Below, piece after piece: positions 8,767 through 18,755 of a stretch of 64,000 nt of DNA. Under the pieces are notes generated by a model that saw nothing but the letters and a program-made list of their open reading frames with translations, was not told the origin of the DNA and did no database searches. Position 1 is the stretch's first letter. Each line of letters starts with the position of its first letter. The stretch covers positions 248,001 through 312,000 of the forward strand of contig CAVXLQ010000018.1 of NCBI GenBank assembly GCA_963762635.1, read 5' to 3'. A program made the translations under genes and the position numbers. The DNA comes from Tenggerimyces sp963762635. GTDB taxonomy: Bacteria > Actinomycetota > Actinomycetes > Propionibacteriales > Actinopolymorphaceae.

Positions 8767-10347
8767 TCAGCGTGGGAGGGCTCCGTACTCGCGCATCACG
8801 GCCAAAGCGGCAGGGGCGGAGGCGAAGGCCTTCGACACCGAGGCGGGCGTCACGATCGTGTGCGCGTACGTCGCGACGTAGTCCCGCAGCAGCCGGTCGA
8901 ACACGTCTGGACCCGCCGCGGCGCGGGCCTTGTGCAGCATCGCCCCGCCCTGGCGGTAGACGCCCGCGGCGTACTTGTCGGCCGCCTCGGGCCGGGCGGC
9001 GTACCAGGACATCGGCCGCCCGACCTGGTTCCGCACCGCCTCCGGAGCAACGTACGACAGCGCCTGCGACTCGCGACCGGTCACGAGCGTCTCCGCGTAC
9101 TCCGCGAACGACTCGTCCAGCCACGGATCACGCGCCTGGTCGTTCCCCACCAGCCCGTAGAACCACATATGCGCTACCTCGTGCGGCACCAGCGGCTTGA
9201 ACTGGCGCGGATCGACGTCGCCGAACTGGATCGCCCCGGCCAGCTCGATCCCGCTCGACACGTCCGGCGCGATCGTCACCCACAGGTCCTCGTACGGGAA
9301 GTCACCGAGCTCCGACACCAGCGAACGGATCGTCGCCACCGTCTCGTCCGCCCACACGTCCGGCGACACCTTGGACCCACTCGCCGGCGCCCCCACGTGG
9401 ACCCGAAGGTCGCCGACGTCGCGCTGCACGACGGTCAGCTCCCCCACCGTCACCGCCACGTCCCGGACGGCGTCCGCGGAGAACTGGTGCGTCGTCGTCC
9501 CCTGTCGCGGACCCTCAACCGTGCCTTCCGACCGGCCGGTACCCAGCACCTCGTCGCTCGACGGCGCGATCACCAGCAACGACTCGAGGTCGAACTCCTC
9601 GCTCGTCGTCATCTCGCCGAACAGGTTCACCGCCGGCTCGGTCGCCCAACCGCGGCCACGTTCCCAAGCCAGCAAGGGGAAAGCGGTCGCCAGCCACGCC
9701 GTCTTGTCCTCCGACGAGTAGCTCGCCCGCTCGTCGCCGTCCGGCCCCAACGTGAGCGTGAAGTCCAGATCCGCCGTCACCTGCTGCCCCGGCTTCAGGC
9801 ACCCGGCGAGCGGCACCCGGATCAACGTCCCGGGGACACCCTTCGGCGCACCCGCCGCCTCGACCTGCGGCGTCACCGGCTTGCCGCCCACGACGACGGC
9901 CTTGACCTCGAGCTTCGTCCCGTTGACCGCGGAGTCCGGCTTGTTCGGCCAGGCGCGGAACACGAGCTCGCACGTCTGCCGGTCGGGCTTGAACGAGACC
10001 GTCTCGTGCCCGGTCACCACCCGGCGGTCGGCGGGTACGTCGAAGCAGAGCCGTACGACCGGGCGGTCCTTCCACGCCGGACTGGGTACGGCGTCGAGGT
10101 AGGAGACCAGCGTGCCGAGCGACCCGCCGCCACCCGTCGGGCAGCCGTTCTCTTCCGACTCCTGCGGGCTCTCCCCCGGCTCCGGCGAAGGCCGCGGCCG
10201 CGGCTCGTTCGTCGGCGGCGCCGGCTGCGCGGAGCGAGCGGCGGGCGGCTCCGAAGGCTCCGCCGCGGTCGACCGGGACGCCTCCGGCATGCAGCCCGCG
10301 AGCAGGACGACGGCGCACAGGGCGCCAGCCAGTCGCCTCAGCCTCAC
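8767..10347 (-). CDS. M1 family zinc metallopeptidase, lipoprotein
   Basis: The 526-residue protein starts at a GTG whose bases overlap the stop of the upstream gene (GTGA). An N-terminal signal with lipobox LLAGC gives a lipidated Cys near residue 19, so it is anchored outside the membrane. A Pro/Ser/Glu-rich linker follows, then an aminopeptidase-N-like beta domain. The zinc site is HEVAH near residue 389, with a Glu 18 residues later in WLDESFAEY. M1 enzymes trim N-terminal residues from peptides. Coupled to the 171-residue gene upstream. Confidence 0.9.
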   Translation of the reverse strand: MRLRRLAGALCAVVLLAGCMPEASRSTAAEPSEPPAARSAQPAPPTNEPRPRPSPEPGESPQESEENGCPTGGGGSLGTLVSYLDAVPSPAWKDRPVVRLCFDVPADRRVVTGHETVSFKPDRQTCELVFRAWPNKPDSAVNGTKLEVKAVVVGGKPVTPQVEAAGAPKGVPGTLIRVPLAGCLKPGQQVTADLDFTLTLGPDGDERASYSSEDKTAWLATAFPLLAWERGRGWATEPAVNLFGEMTTSEEFDLESLLVIAPSSDEVLGTGRSEGTVEGPRQGTTTHQFSADAVRDVAVTVGELTVVQRDVGDLRVHVGAPASGSKVSPDVWADETVATIRSLVSELGDFPYEDLWVTIAPDVSSGIELAGAIQFGDVDPRQFKPLVPHEVAHMWFYGLVGNDQARDPWLDESFAEYAETLVTGRESQALSYVAPEAVRNQVGRPMSWYAARPEAADKYAAGVYRQGGAMLHKARAAAGPDVFDRLLRDYVATYAHTIVTPASVSKAFASAPAALAVMREYGALPR

Positions 10348-10859
10348 GGCTCCACCTGGCCGCGGACCTCCGTCAGCGCTCCTTCGGCAGCGTCGAGCAC
10401 GCCGGGTGCGTCCGGGTCGAGGCCCTCGTCGAACGCGACCGACCAGACCAACGGTTCGTCGCTGCCCGGCCGCCGCCGCGCGACCACCCGGACGCCGACC
10501 GGGCCGCGCAGGGGTACGTGCTGCGACACCACGACGCTGGCCGTGACGCGCTCGCGGATCAGGCTGAGCAGGCGGGTGGGCGGCTCCTCGAGGCGTACGA
10601 CCCGCAACGGCAGCTGCTCGCCGAACGGCGCCGACTCGGTCACGCGGAGGATCTCGGCGTCCTGGTCCCACTCCGCGTGCTCGATCTGCTGCCACGGGAT
10701 GCGAATCGACGAGCCGTCGTCGCCAGGCAGGTACAAGGCGCGGTCCGTGCCGGCGCTCCACCGCTGGTTCGCGTCCGGAGCGGCGGCGAGCACGCGTTCG
10801 CCCCGCTCGAGCGGCAGCGTGTCCTTGATGTCCTTGGGCAGATCCCGATGGCGACGCAC
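10344..10859 (-). CDS. Conserved actinobacterial protein of unknown function
   Basis: The 171-residue protein has no signal peptide or membrane segment. Recognisable stretches are LPKDIKDTLPLERGERVLAA, RALYLPGDDGSSIRIPWQQI and LRVTESAPFGEQLPLRV, a pattern of beta-strands resembling a PH-like or phage-tail-like small beta domain. I cannot assign a function. It overlaps the M1 peptidase gene by four bases, so the two are probably co-translated. Confidence 0.8.
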   Translation of the reverse strand: MRRHRDLPKDIKDTLPLERGERVLAAAPDANQRWSAGTDRALYLPGDDGSSIRIPWQQIEHAEWDQDAEILRVTESAPFGEQLPLRVVRLEEPPTRLLSLIRERVTASVVVSQHVPLRGPVGVRVVARRRPGSDEPLVWSVAFDEGLDPDAPGVLDAAEGALTEVRGQVEP

Positions 10860-10991
10860 GCCGTCACGCTACCTAATAAGACTCGCACCGGAGCCACCCC
10901 AGACCAGGAGCGCGGTGAACATCCCAAAACGGCCTGGCGATGCCGGCAGGTCCACCGCGGGTTTGCTCCTCAAAGCGCGGCGAAGCGCCGT

Positions 10992-11366
10992 CTAGCGCCC
11001 CGGCACCCACAGCTTCGAGGCAGGCGGCGCAGGCGGCGCGGGAGCAGCGGGCGGCGTGGGTACGGCCGCCAAGTCGTTCGGCTCCGGCTCCGCTCGCTGC
11101 GCGACCTCGCGTTCGGCGCTCACCTGCGCGAAACGAAGCTGACCGAGCGATTCGTCCACCTGCTTGGCGAATCCGGCCGACACGTGGTCGCGCGCATGGT
11201 CAGTCACGACCCCGGCGAGGTCGATCAGCAGCCGCGCGTCCTTGCGACCGAGCTTCAGCTGGGCGGCGCTGAGCAGGGTGAAGAGCAGTTCCGAGACCAG
11301 CCCCTCGACCGGTGCCGACCGTACCTTCGCGACGTACTCGCGTTCGTCCTGTTCCGACGTACTCAC
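10992..11366 (-). CDS. Small helical protein, DUF1844-like
   Basis: The 124-residue protein has a helical core (VEGLVSELLFTLLSAAQLKL, ARLLIDLAGVVTDHARDHV) and a Pro/Ala-rich C-terminal tail. The helical core resembles DUF1844 proteins, cytoplasmic proteins of unknown role often found in actinobacteria; this is my resemblance call, not a proven match. It ends in TAG. It lies 20 bases downstream of the cyclo-ligase-like gene and probably shares its transcript. Confidence 0.7.
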   Translation of the reverse strand: MSTSEQDEREYVAKVRSAPVEGLVSELLFTLLSAAQLKLGRKDARLLIDLAGVVTDHARDHVSAGFAKQVDESLGQLRFAQVSAEREVAQRAEPEPNDLAAVPTPPAAPAPPAPPASKLWVPGR

Positions 11367-11386
11367 AGCCCGCAGGATATCCCCGC

Positions 11387-12145
11387 TCAGGACGGGCGAA
11401 GAGCGGCGAGCAACGGAATCGCGGCGATCTTCTCCTCGGTGAGCGCGTCCCAGTCGATCCGTCCGGCCGCGCGGCGGTGGTCGCCGCGGCAGTCGATCAC
11501 GTGGTCCGGCGTCACGACCAGGTCGAGGCGTACGTCGTGCGAGGTCTCCGGGATCTCTCCCGCGCGCCGTACCTGCAGCGGATGCACGGTCGTCACCACC
11601 ACGGTCGACGCGCCGATCAGCCCTGCCTCGCTGGCGAGCGCGAACTCCAGGTCGGAGAACCCGCCGCCCTTACCGAGCCGGACGCCGTCCATGCCGGCGG
11701 CGACGGAGCCGGCGACGACGAGGTCGACCGGCGTCAGCTCGTCGACCCGTACCCGCCGGGCCGAACCCGAGGCGCCCTTGATCGACGACGCCTTGCGCGG
11801 CGTGTCGGCGAGGTCGTCGGGGTCGAGCAGGAAGAACGGTTCCGGCTCGGCCAACCGCGGAACGGCCATGTACACGAGCTTCCCGTCCTCGAGCGCGCGC
11901 TGCCGTACCGGCCACTGGGCCGCGTCCGGGTTGGCCTTGATGGTGCGCGCCTGCTTCCACTCGGGCGTGGCCCGAAGCCGTTCGGCCGCCGCCTCGGAGC
12001 CGGTGAACGAGGGAATCCGCCCCACCGCGCCGGGGAACCGCGCGACGTGCGCTTCCCGCATCGCGGTCCAGACCTCGTCGCGGAGCGCCGCCTTGGCCGC
12101 GAGGAGGTCGGCCGGACCGCCGGCATCGTGATCGTGACGAGGCAT
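11387..12145 (-). CDS. 5-formyltetrahydrofolate cyclo-ligase family protein
   Basis: The 252-residue protein has the fold motifs of 5-formyl-THF cyclo-ligases: KAALRDEVWTAM at the N-terminus and the nucleotide/folate loop GVRLGKGGGFSDLEFAL near residue 165. The enzyme converts 5-formyl-THF to 5,10-methenyl-THF with ATP. It is longer than the roughly 190-residue classical enzyme and resembles the MTHFSD-like branch, whose activity is less certain. Divergent from the Bcr/CflA exporter. Confidence 0.82.
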   Translation of the reverse strand: MPRHDHDAGGPADLLAAKAALRDEVWTAMREAHVARFPGAVGRIPSFTGSEAAAERLRATPEWKQARTIKANPDAAQWPVRQRALEDGKLVYMAVPRLAEPEPFFLLDPDDLADTPRKASSIKGASGSARRVRVDELTPVDLVVAGSVAAGMDGVRLGKGGGFSDLEFALASEAGLIGASTVVVTTVHPLQVRRAGEIPETSHDVRLDLVVTPDHVIDCRGDHRRAAGRIDWDALTEEKIAAIPLLAALRPS

Positions 12146-12205
12146 TCGCCCAAACTAGCCCGTCGCGAGGTGTCCATCCGGCGCTGAGCCGTTCGTCGTC
12201 TGGGC

Positions 12206-13438
12206 ATGACGACGGAGACGACGGAGACGACGGCAGTGCAGGCAGGGGCGCGACCGGCCAGGGCTCGGTTCGTACGGGACGGGCTGGTGCTGGGGCTGCT
12301 GACGGTGCTCGGGCCGTTCGCGATCGACATGTACCTGCCCTCGCTGCCCGCGATCGGCCGCTCCCTCGGCGTCGGTCCGGACGCCGTGCTGGTGAGCCTG
12401 ACCGCGTACTTCGCGACGTTCGCTCTCGGGCAGCTCGTCTTCGGGCCGATCTCGGACCTGGTCGGTCGCAAGCCGCCTTTGTACGCCGGGGTGCTGCTGT
12501 TCCTCTTCGCGAGCGTCGGGTGCGCCCTGGCCGACGATCTGCCGACGCTGATCGCGTTCCGCGTCCTGGAGGGCATCGGCGGTGCGGCCGGCATGGTGAT
12601 CGCGCGTGCTGTCGTTCGCGACCTGCACAGCGGGCACGACGAGGTGCGCCTGCTGTCGGTGCTGATGCTGGTGTTCAGCGTGTCGCCGGTGCTCGCGCCG
12701 ATGGTCGGCAGCTTGGTGATCGCCGGTACGTCGTGGCAGGTGATCTTCTGGCTGATCGCCGGCCTGTCCGTCGTCGGGCTCGTGCTCGCTGTCGTGCTGA
12801 TCCCGGAGACGCGGCCGCGCTCGCTGCGTAGCGCGAGCATCGGCGCGGTGTGGTCGGCGTGCGGGCTGCTGCTGCGGCACCGTACGTTCCTCGGCTTCAC
12901 GCTCGTCGGTGCGTGCGCGACCGCGGGCTTCTTCTCGTTCCTGGCGAGCTCGTCGTTCGTGTTCACCGGTCAGTACGGGCTGTCGCCGATGCTCTACAGC
13001 CTCGCGTTCTCGGTCAACGCCGGCGCGTTCTTCGCCGGCATGCAGCTGAGCGGGCGGCTCGCGCGCCGCTACGGGCTGCGCCGGATCGTCGTGGTGTCCG
13101 TCGCCTCGTACGCGACTGTCGCCGTGCTGCTGCTGGGCTTGACCGCGGCGGGCGTCGACCATCTCGCGGTGGTGATCGCTTTGCTGTTCGTGGCGTTCAC
13201 GTTCCTCGGCCTCGGCGGCCCCGCCGCCTCCGTGCTCGCCCTCGCCGACCACGGCGCCATCGCCGGCACCGCCTCGTCGCTGATGGGCACCATCCAACTC
13301 GTCATCGGCGCGGCCCTGATGGCAGTGACGAGCACGTTCGCCAACGGCACCATCCTCCCCATGACCACCGCCATCGCCGCCTGCGCCGTACTGGCCTTCC
13401 TGCTCACGTTTGGCCTTGCAGGGCGGCGGTCCCAGTGA
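12206..13438 (+). CDS. Bcr/CflA family multidrug MFS exporter
   Basis: The 410-residue protein has twelve predicted helices. Helix 1 carries GPFAIDMYLPSLPAIGRSLG, the hallmark of the Bcr/CflA branch of drug:H+ antiporters, and loop 2-3 has GPISDLVGRKPPLYAG. It is 60 bases from, and divergent to, the cyclo-ligase-like gene. Its 3' end overlaps the minus-strand 127-residue gene by 35 bases. Substrates in the family include chloramphenicol-like drugs and bicyclomycin; the actual substrate is unknown. Confidence 0.92.
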   Translation: MTTETTETTAVQAGARPARARFVRDGLVLGLLTVLGPFAIDMYLPSLPAIGRSLGVGPDAVLVSLTAYFATFALGQLVFGPISDLVGRKPPLYAGVLLFLFASVGCALADDLPTLIAFRVLEGIGGAAGMVIARAVVRDLHSGHDEVRLLSVLMLVFSVSPVLAPMVGSLVIAGTSWQVIFWLIAGLSVVGLVLAVVLIPETRPRSLRSASIGAVWSACGLLLRHRTFLGFTLVGACATAGFFSFLASSSFVFTGQYGLSPMLYSLAFSVNAGAFFAGMQLSGRLARRYGLRRIVVVSVASYATVAVLLLGLTAAGVDHLAVVIALLFVAFTFLGLGGPAASVLALADHGAIAGTASSLMGTIQLVIGAALMAVTSTFANGTILPMTTAIAACAVLAFLLTFGLAGRRSQ

Positions 13439-13787
13439 CCTCCGCCTTCGCAGCGATCTCGGCCACCTGATCGATGAGGACTCGTATCTCAACCGCCGAG
13501 GGCGAAAGCTCGTATGCGTGGTAGTGGCAAGCGATGCTCAGCTTGTTCCAAGCACTCTTGGCCAGATCAGCGATGCCGAATTCGTCAGGATGTCCAAGGC
13601 TGATCAATCGGGAGCGCATCCTCGCCTGCTGAAGCATCGGACAGAGCTGATGCACGACGTCCTCGAGTGCCTGGCGAGCAAGCATCGCGGCAGCCCGTGC
13701 CGCATGTGCATGCAGATCCGCATGCTCGCCTGCGAGCACGTTGCGCGCATGAGTGAGGACGTCCGCCGGTGAGGTTTCTACAGTCAT
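13404..13787 (-). CDS. Small helical partner protein of the Rad50-like ATPase
   Basis: The 127-residue, almost wholly helical protein starts MTVETSPADVLTHARNVLAG. Conserved-looking blocks are AAMLARQALEDVVHQLCPML and NKLSIACHYHAYELSPSAVE, with an R-x3-E pattern and a later HYH pair that recall HEPN-type four-helix proteins (inference). Its ATG overlaps the ATPase stop codon (ATGA), so the two are translationally coupled and probably form a complex or a toxin-like pair. It is intact although its ATPase is broken. The 3' end overlaps the convergent exporter gene. Confidence 0.75.
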   Translation of the reverse strand: MTVETSPADVLTHARNVLAGEHADLHAHAARAAAMLARQALEDVVHQLCPMLQQARMRSRLISLGHPDEFGIADLAKSAWNKLSIACHYHAYELSPSAVEIRVLIDQVAEIAAKAEVTGTAALQGQT

Positions 13788-15871
13788 GGGAGCGCTCGCA
13801 GGTCTCTGACCAGCCACTGTACATTCTTCACAGCGCCCGCCGGATCGCCAGTGAGACCGCCGTGAGTCGCCTTTCCGGTGACCGCCAGCGCGGCGCGACG
13901 ATATGAGCACTCGTCGAGCCATGCCTCAATCTTCTGGGTTCCAACGACGAGCTCGACCTTCTGGCGCGTGCGATCCACGGCCTGCCAGGCGTTCTCGATG
14001 TCGATGCGTTTGAGCCCTTGTTTGAATCGACGCCTCATGAAGAGGTCACGTGCCGCAGCTTCTACGGCCGTTCGGCACAGACTTGGAATGACCCGGTTCT
14101 TGACGTCGAGAGGAACCTTCGCGTCCTTCGCCAGTGCATGGGCGTCCTCGAGGCACCGCGTTGCGGGGTCAGACGCCTCCTCGATACGTACCACCGAATC
14201 GAGCCCGCGAATGACATGAAGGACCTTCGCGTCCACCTCGAGGTCTCGGATCGCCTGAGCGAGCCGATCGTCGTGTGAGAAGACGACAACCTGCCGGTCC
14301 TTGGCAAGCCCATCAAGTACACGAACGAAAGCATCCACCTTCGCCGGGTCCATCGCCTGTATCGGATCGTCCAGTACGACGAACCGGAACGGGCTCCCTG
14401 GCAACGTCGCGCGTGGCAGGAACAACGCAAGGGCGAGGGCGTGCAACTCCCCCTGGCTCACTACACCGAGTGCCTGAACTTCGGAACCGTCCACCGCGGC
14501 ATGGAGCTCAACGTGCCTCTATTTGCCTCGTCCCCTTAGTGAGATGGACCCGAGGTCGACGTTACTCTCCTGCCGAAGGGCAGCCCAGATCTCGCGGGCG
14601 CCTGTCTCCAGACCCTCGAGTCGAATGTCCCGCAGGCGCTCCGTTGCACTCGTGGCGAAGTCCGCCGCGGTCTTGAGCAGACGCAAACGCGGCGCAGTTG
14701 ATTTCGCCTCGTCCGCGAGATCGGCCCATCTGGAAAGCTGAGTGGCGTACGGCCTCCAGAGGTCCTCTCGTTCGGCCAACAGAGCAGCGCTTTCCTCGCG
14801 AAGTCCCTGGGCAGTACGTTCGAGCTCGCCGTAGCTGGTCTCGATATGGACACAGAGCATCTCGTCGTCAGCCTGGGGCGCCGTCGACCACTTCTCGCAC
14901 GCGGACCGTGCTGGCGAGAGTGTCTCGAGAGCGAGTCGATCCGGTGCATCGGGCTCGGCCACTCGGCCAAGGATGGCATGCACATCGCTTCGAGCCTTCT
15001 GAGCCGCTCGCCGTGCCTCCCTCAGGCGGCCAATCTCCGCCCGCTCTGCCGCCAGTTCTTCCTCGACACGTTGGCGCCACGACCCGTCGAGCACGCCTTG
15101 CCCGCAGACGGGACATTCGCTGTCACCGGCTTGCTCGTGCAGTTGAAGGGCATCGTGCAGCAGGCCGGATCGCAGTTCGAGTCGCTCCACAGAAGCGGCG
15201 CGTACCTGGGCTAGCTCAGCCAGTGCGGAGCGCAGCTGCGCAACAGCATCGGAGGTCTCCTGTGCCGACGGAATCTGGAGCTCTGCCAACCGCCGTAGGA
15301 CGGCGAGGTCATCGTCAGCTTCCGTCGATGTTCCGGAAGCGAGGGCACGGACAGCCTCAATGTCCGGCTTGTATTTCGCCAGCTGCACGCAGGCCAGTAC
15401 AGCGCGGCCGTCCGACACGTCGGCTAGCTCCTTCTTGAGCTCGCGCGTCGCCACCTTCAGCGCATCGGTGTGCTGGCGCCCTGCCTTAGCCGCTTCCGTC
15501 AACCGATCCTGTGCGTCCTTGGCTCGTTCGATGCCGAGAATCGCATCGATTTTGTCGAAAAGCTTGCTTGGTCCCGCTTCGAGCAACCCGCCGAGTTCGT
15601 CGTACGACAGCAACGGCCGATACAGCTCAAGGGGCCGCTGCCACCCCAGCCCGTTGACGCCAGCTTCACGCTTCGCGCCCTTGCGCTGCATCCATTGTGC
15701 GAAATCCTTGTAGGTGGAGTTCGTGGGCCAATCGACTCCGACGGTGGTGACACCCGTCCCGTCCTCCGCCAACTCGACCCTGATCTCGCACGGCTCACCG
15801 GCGTGAAGGCTTCGCCAATGATCCTTGAGGTTCGTCGGCTTGGTCCACCGGTAGGTCGTTCCCGTGAGTGC
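13784..15871 (-). pseudogene. Rad50-like AAA ATPase, 3' part (split by insertion, in-frame TAG)
   Basis: About 695 codons that continue the 5' fragment at 18756-19116. Reading resumes at AALTGTTYRWTKPTNLKDHW. A long coiled-coil-rich middle contains a Rad50-like zinc hook, SECPVCGQGVL. The C-terminal ATPase half has the signature LGVVSQGELHALALALFLP, Walker B FVVLDDPIQAMDP and the switch VVVFSHDDRL, followed by a helical tail with CRTAVEAAARDLF (R-x3-E). A single TAG at 14521-14519 interrupts the frame just before the signature; CAG would restore it. Such ATPases move or open DNA and often sit in anti-phage modules. Coupled to the 127-residue gene by ATGA. Confidence 0.8.
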
Positions 15872-16095
15872 AGCCCAATGGCTCTCGTCAAGCCCTGCCG
15901 CAGTACGAGGTGACCGGTCCAGATCCCTTCCTAGAGGGTCGGCTCTGGAACAGGTCCTCAAGCCAGCTCGTGCCCGCGGCGTGGCGGCGGAGGTGCGCAA
16001 GGGGGAACCCATCGGGTGCTGTGCGAGCTCTCCGAACACAGCGGCGAAGCTGCGGGGTCATAGCGACATGGATCCAAGCCAGTGCACGGGCGACG

Positions 16096-16135
16096 CGCTG
16101 GAAGAACGGGAGACACGCTGGAAGACCGGGAGACA
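16096..16135 (+). repeat. 20-base tandem repeat, two copies
   Basis: CGCTGGAAGAACGGGAGACA is followed directly by a second copy with one change (A to C at position 11). It lies 93 bases upstream of the phosphotransferase start. Confidence 0.9.
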
Positions 16136-16227
16136 CGCCGTACCGCACCTTGTCCAACGGGCACGCGCCGAACATGCTCACAGCGTTCGACACGCCATCT
16201 GAGCAACACGAGGAGGTAGAGGCCTTG

Positions 16228-17118
16228 ATGAGTCGACGGCCTAGCGATGCTGTTCTTGAGTGGGCAGCTGGTGTGGTCGGTGACGGTGCGACCGTCGCCG
16301 AGGTGGAGAGCCTGCACCCCCACCGGCACCGCGCGTCCGGCACGTTCCGGCTGCGCATCGAAAACAACGGGACGACAACCGAGGTGGTTCTGCGCGTTCC
16401 TGTGCCTGGCTGGATCGGCGCGAACATGGTGGCGACTGGAGCACGAGCCCTGCAGCTAGCAGACCAGCATGCCCTTGACGCGCCTCGGCTGATCGCTAGT
16501 GATCTCGACGGCGAGCACAGCGGACAGGTGGCCACACTGGAGACACTGCTGCCCGGTAGTAGCGCGCTTCCTTCCACAGTGTCCGAGCAACGCCTTGAAG
16601 CAGCTGGTGCCGCGATCGCCGAGGTTCACGCGATACCCCTCACCCCTGAGCGCCATCTGCCGTATCGGCCGCGGCCGATCGCCGTGGACGACTTCGCTGG
16701 TGACCGGCGGGCCGGCCGTATGCCTACGACGGCGTTGCTGCAGCTGGCCGACGAGCGGATCAGGGCCATCGGCACGCCCTTGCAGGAGTCGGTGTTCGTC
16801 CACGGTGATGTGTGGGGCGGCAACATGCTGTGGGACGGCGACGTCTGCCTCGCGCTGATCGACTGGAAGACAGCCGGCGCCGGGGATCCGGGCGTGGATC
16901 TCGGCGAGTTGCGGAAGCAGATGGCCCTCCAGTACGGTCCCGATGCCCCCGCCCACGTGCTGAACGGGTGGCAACGCCAAGCCGGCCGGACCGCCGCCAA
17001 CGTTGCCTACTGGGACGCCGTCGCCGCGCTCAACACGCCCACCGTGCTGGACACCGCCGCGGTCAGCGCGCGCCGTGACGCCTTTCTCCAAACCGCGCTC
17101 GACCACCTGCCGACCTGA
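16228..17118 (+). CDS. Aminoglycoside-phosphotransferase-family kinase
   Basis: The 296-residue protein has the APH/choline-kinase fold. The catalytic loop is VFVHGDVWGGNMLWDG (Brenner HxDxxxxN motif) and the metal-binding site is ALIDWKTAGAGDPGVDLGEL. Many members phosphorylate aminoglycosides or other small alcohols; this one is not close enough to a known resistance gene for me to name its substrate. The ATG at 16228 lies 11 bases after a strong AGGAGG; a TTG three bases earlier is possible. It lies within the DNA inserted in the ATPase gene, so it is acquired cargo. Confidence 0.85.
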   Translation: MSRRPSDAVLEWAAGVVGDGATVAEVESLHPHRHRASGTFRLRIENNGTTTEVVLRVPVPGWIGANMVATGARALQLADQHALDAPRLIASDLDGEHSGQVATLETLLPGSSALPSTVSEQRLEAAGAAIAEVHAIPLTPERHLPYRPRPIAVDDFAGDRRAGRMPTTALLQLADERIRAIGTPLQESVFVHGDVWGGNMLWDGDVCLALIDWKTAGAGDPGVDLGELRKQMALQYGPDAPAHVLNGWQRQAGRTAANVAYWDAVAALNTPTVLDTAAVSARRDAFLQTALDHLPT

Positions 17119-17327
17119 CGGCCCTTCGCGCCACATGTGCCCGGCCGTCGTCCCCATCGGGACACAACTGACTGTCAGGGTGGGGAATTACGCAATCGTC
17201 GACAGAAACTGACCCGCACGACCCCGATCAATACCCCCGACCCGAGCGAGCACCTTGTCCGCGACACCGGTCCTCAAGGAACCCAGCGTGGCAGCCGGGC
17301 CCGCCGACCAGCCACCGAATTCGAGCG

Positions 17328-18514
17328 TCAGGCGGCTTCCGCGGGCGCGGTGTAGCGGGCGTCGTAGCGCCGTTCGCTGCGCAGCATCGCGTGGAGCACG
17401 TTAACCCGACGCCTAGCGAGTGCGATCACTGCCTGGCGGTGGGTCTTGCCTTCGGAGCGCTTGCGGGCGTAGTAGGTCTTGCTAGTGGGGTCGTTGTTCA
17501 GGGCGCAGATCGCCGACTGGTAGAAGATCCGTTTCAGGCGGCGGTTGCCGCCGACCGGCCGGCGGAGCCAGCGGCCTTTGCCGGACTGGCGAATCGTTGG
17601 TGCCATCGCCGACGCGGCGGCCAACGAATCACCGGAAGGAAACCGGCTCAGATCGCCCACCTCGGCATGAAACTCCGCCGTCAGGACAACGCCCATGCCC
17701 GGCATCGACAGCGTGATCTGGTCGCCGATGTGGTCCTCCAGCGCCTCCTCGAGCTGCTTGTCCAGCAGCCGGATCCGCTCTCGTGTCGCCAACGTCTCGG
17801 CCGCGAGCTCGCGCACGACGTCGGCCATCACCGCCTCGCCGCGGACGGCGATGTGCTGTTCGATCGCTGCCGCGTGCGCTGCCTCTGCAAGCGCCTGGGC
17901 CTTCTTGTCTCGCACCCCGTTCTTGGCCAGGAACGCCACGATCCGCCGCACGCCACCGCGCCGGATCTCGGCCGGCGTGACGTACTTGGTCAGCAGCACG
18001 ACGTCGGCCTTGGTCTGGGGATCGATCTGCTGTTCCAAGCCCGGATGGAGGCTGCACAGCAGGTCACGGAGCCGGTTCGTCCGCGCCGTCTGCGCCTTCC
18101 GCAGGTCCTCCCGACGACTGGTCAACACCCGCAACACCGCATCGCGCTCCGCCGGCAGCTCCAGCTCCCGCAGATCGCTACGGATCCGCAGCTGGTCCGC
18201 GATCGCCCGCGCATCGCGCGGGTCGGTCTTGTTCTCCCCACCGCGGGTCTGCCGACGGGCCCGAGCGACCGAGGCGCCCGCAGATACACGCAGCGGACGC
18301 CCGCCTCGACAAGCATCGCCAGCAGCAAGCCCGCGATCCCCGCCGTCATGTCCACACCCACCGTCACGTCGAGGTCGAGCGCATGCAGTTCCCCGATCAG
18401 CTCCCCGATCGCCGTCGGGGTGTTCGGCATCTTCCGGTTGATCAGAACCTTCCCGTCCTCGCTGATCGCGACGACCCAGTGCAGCTCCTTGGCGACATCG
18501 ATGCCGACCTTCAC
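17328..18514 (-). pseudogene. IS110-family transposase (DEDD), frameshifted
   Basis: The N-terminal RuvC-like DEDD domain (VKVGIDVAKELHWVVAISED, then GVDMTAG) is in one frame. Near 18280 the reading must shift one base to continue as GASVARARRQTRGGENKTDP with RDARAIAD. The C-terminal Transposase_20 domain carries MPGMGVVLTAEFHAEVGDLS and the serine region APTIRQSGKG. Restoring one base (TATCTGC-GGGCG) gives about 395 residues, normal for IS110 enzymes. The start is probably GTG 18514 (ribosome site GGAGAGGA). As written the enzyme would be inactive. Confidence 0.85.
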
Positions 18515-18755
18515 GCTCAACGGATTTTCCTCTCCAGACGCACCACTCACCGAACCGCCTAGACACGACGCAGTCCCGTTCTCGCCGACCAGGCCCTACA
18601 CAGCGATCGACCGCCTAGCCCAATGAGTGGTCAAGAACGAGAGGACGGAGCGGGGGGACCTGCACCCGGAGCCATCACCGCGGCACACATTCCGAAGGCC
18701 ATCCCCGCCCCGCCTGCGCACCGCACGATCCAACACCCGAACGGCACGCTGGGAA
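18515..18755 (-). ncRNA. IS110 left end, candidate bridge-RNA region
   Basis: About 240 non-coding bases lie between the transposase start and the point where the ATPase sequence resumes. In IS110-group elements such a 5' non-coding end encodes the structured bridge RNA whose loops pair with target and donor DNA. The size and position fit. I could not fold it, and the exact RNA boundaries are unknown. Confidence 0.4.

Noticed and set aside
12850..13470. Plus-strand frame of about 206 codons within the Bcr/CflA gene
   Set aside because: Arg-rich out-of-frame shadow of the exporter.
17119..17327. Possible separate gene between the kinase and the IS110 element
   Set aside because: No coherent protein; probably the element right end and junction DNA.
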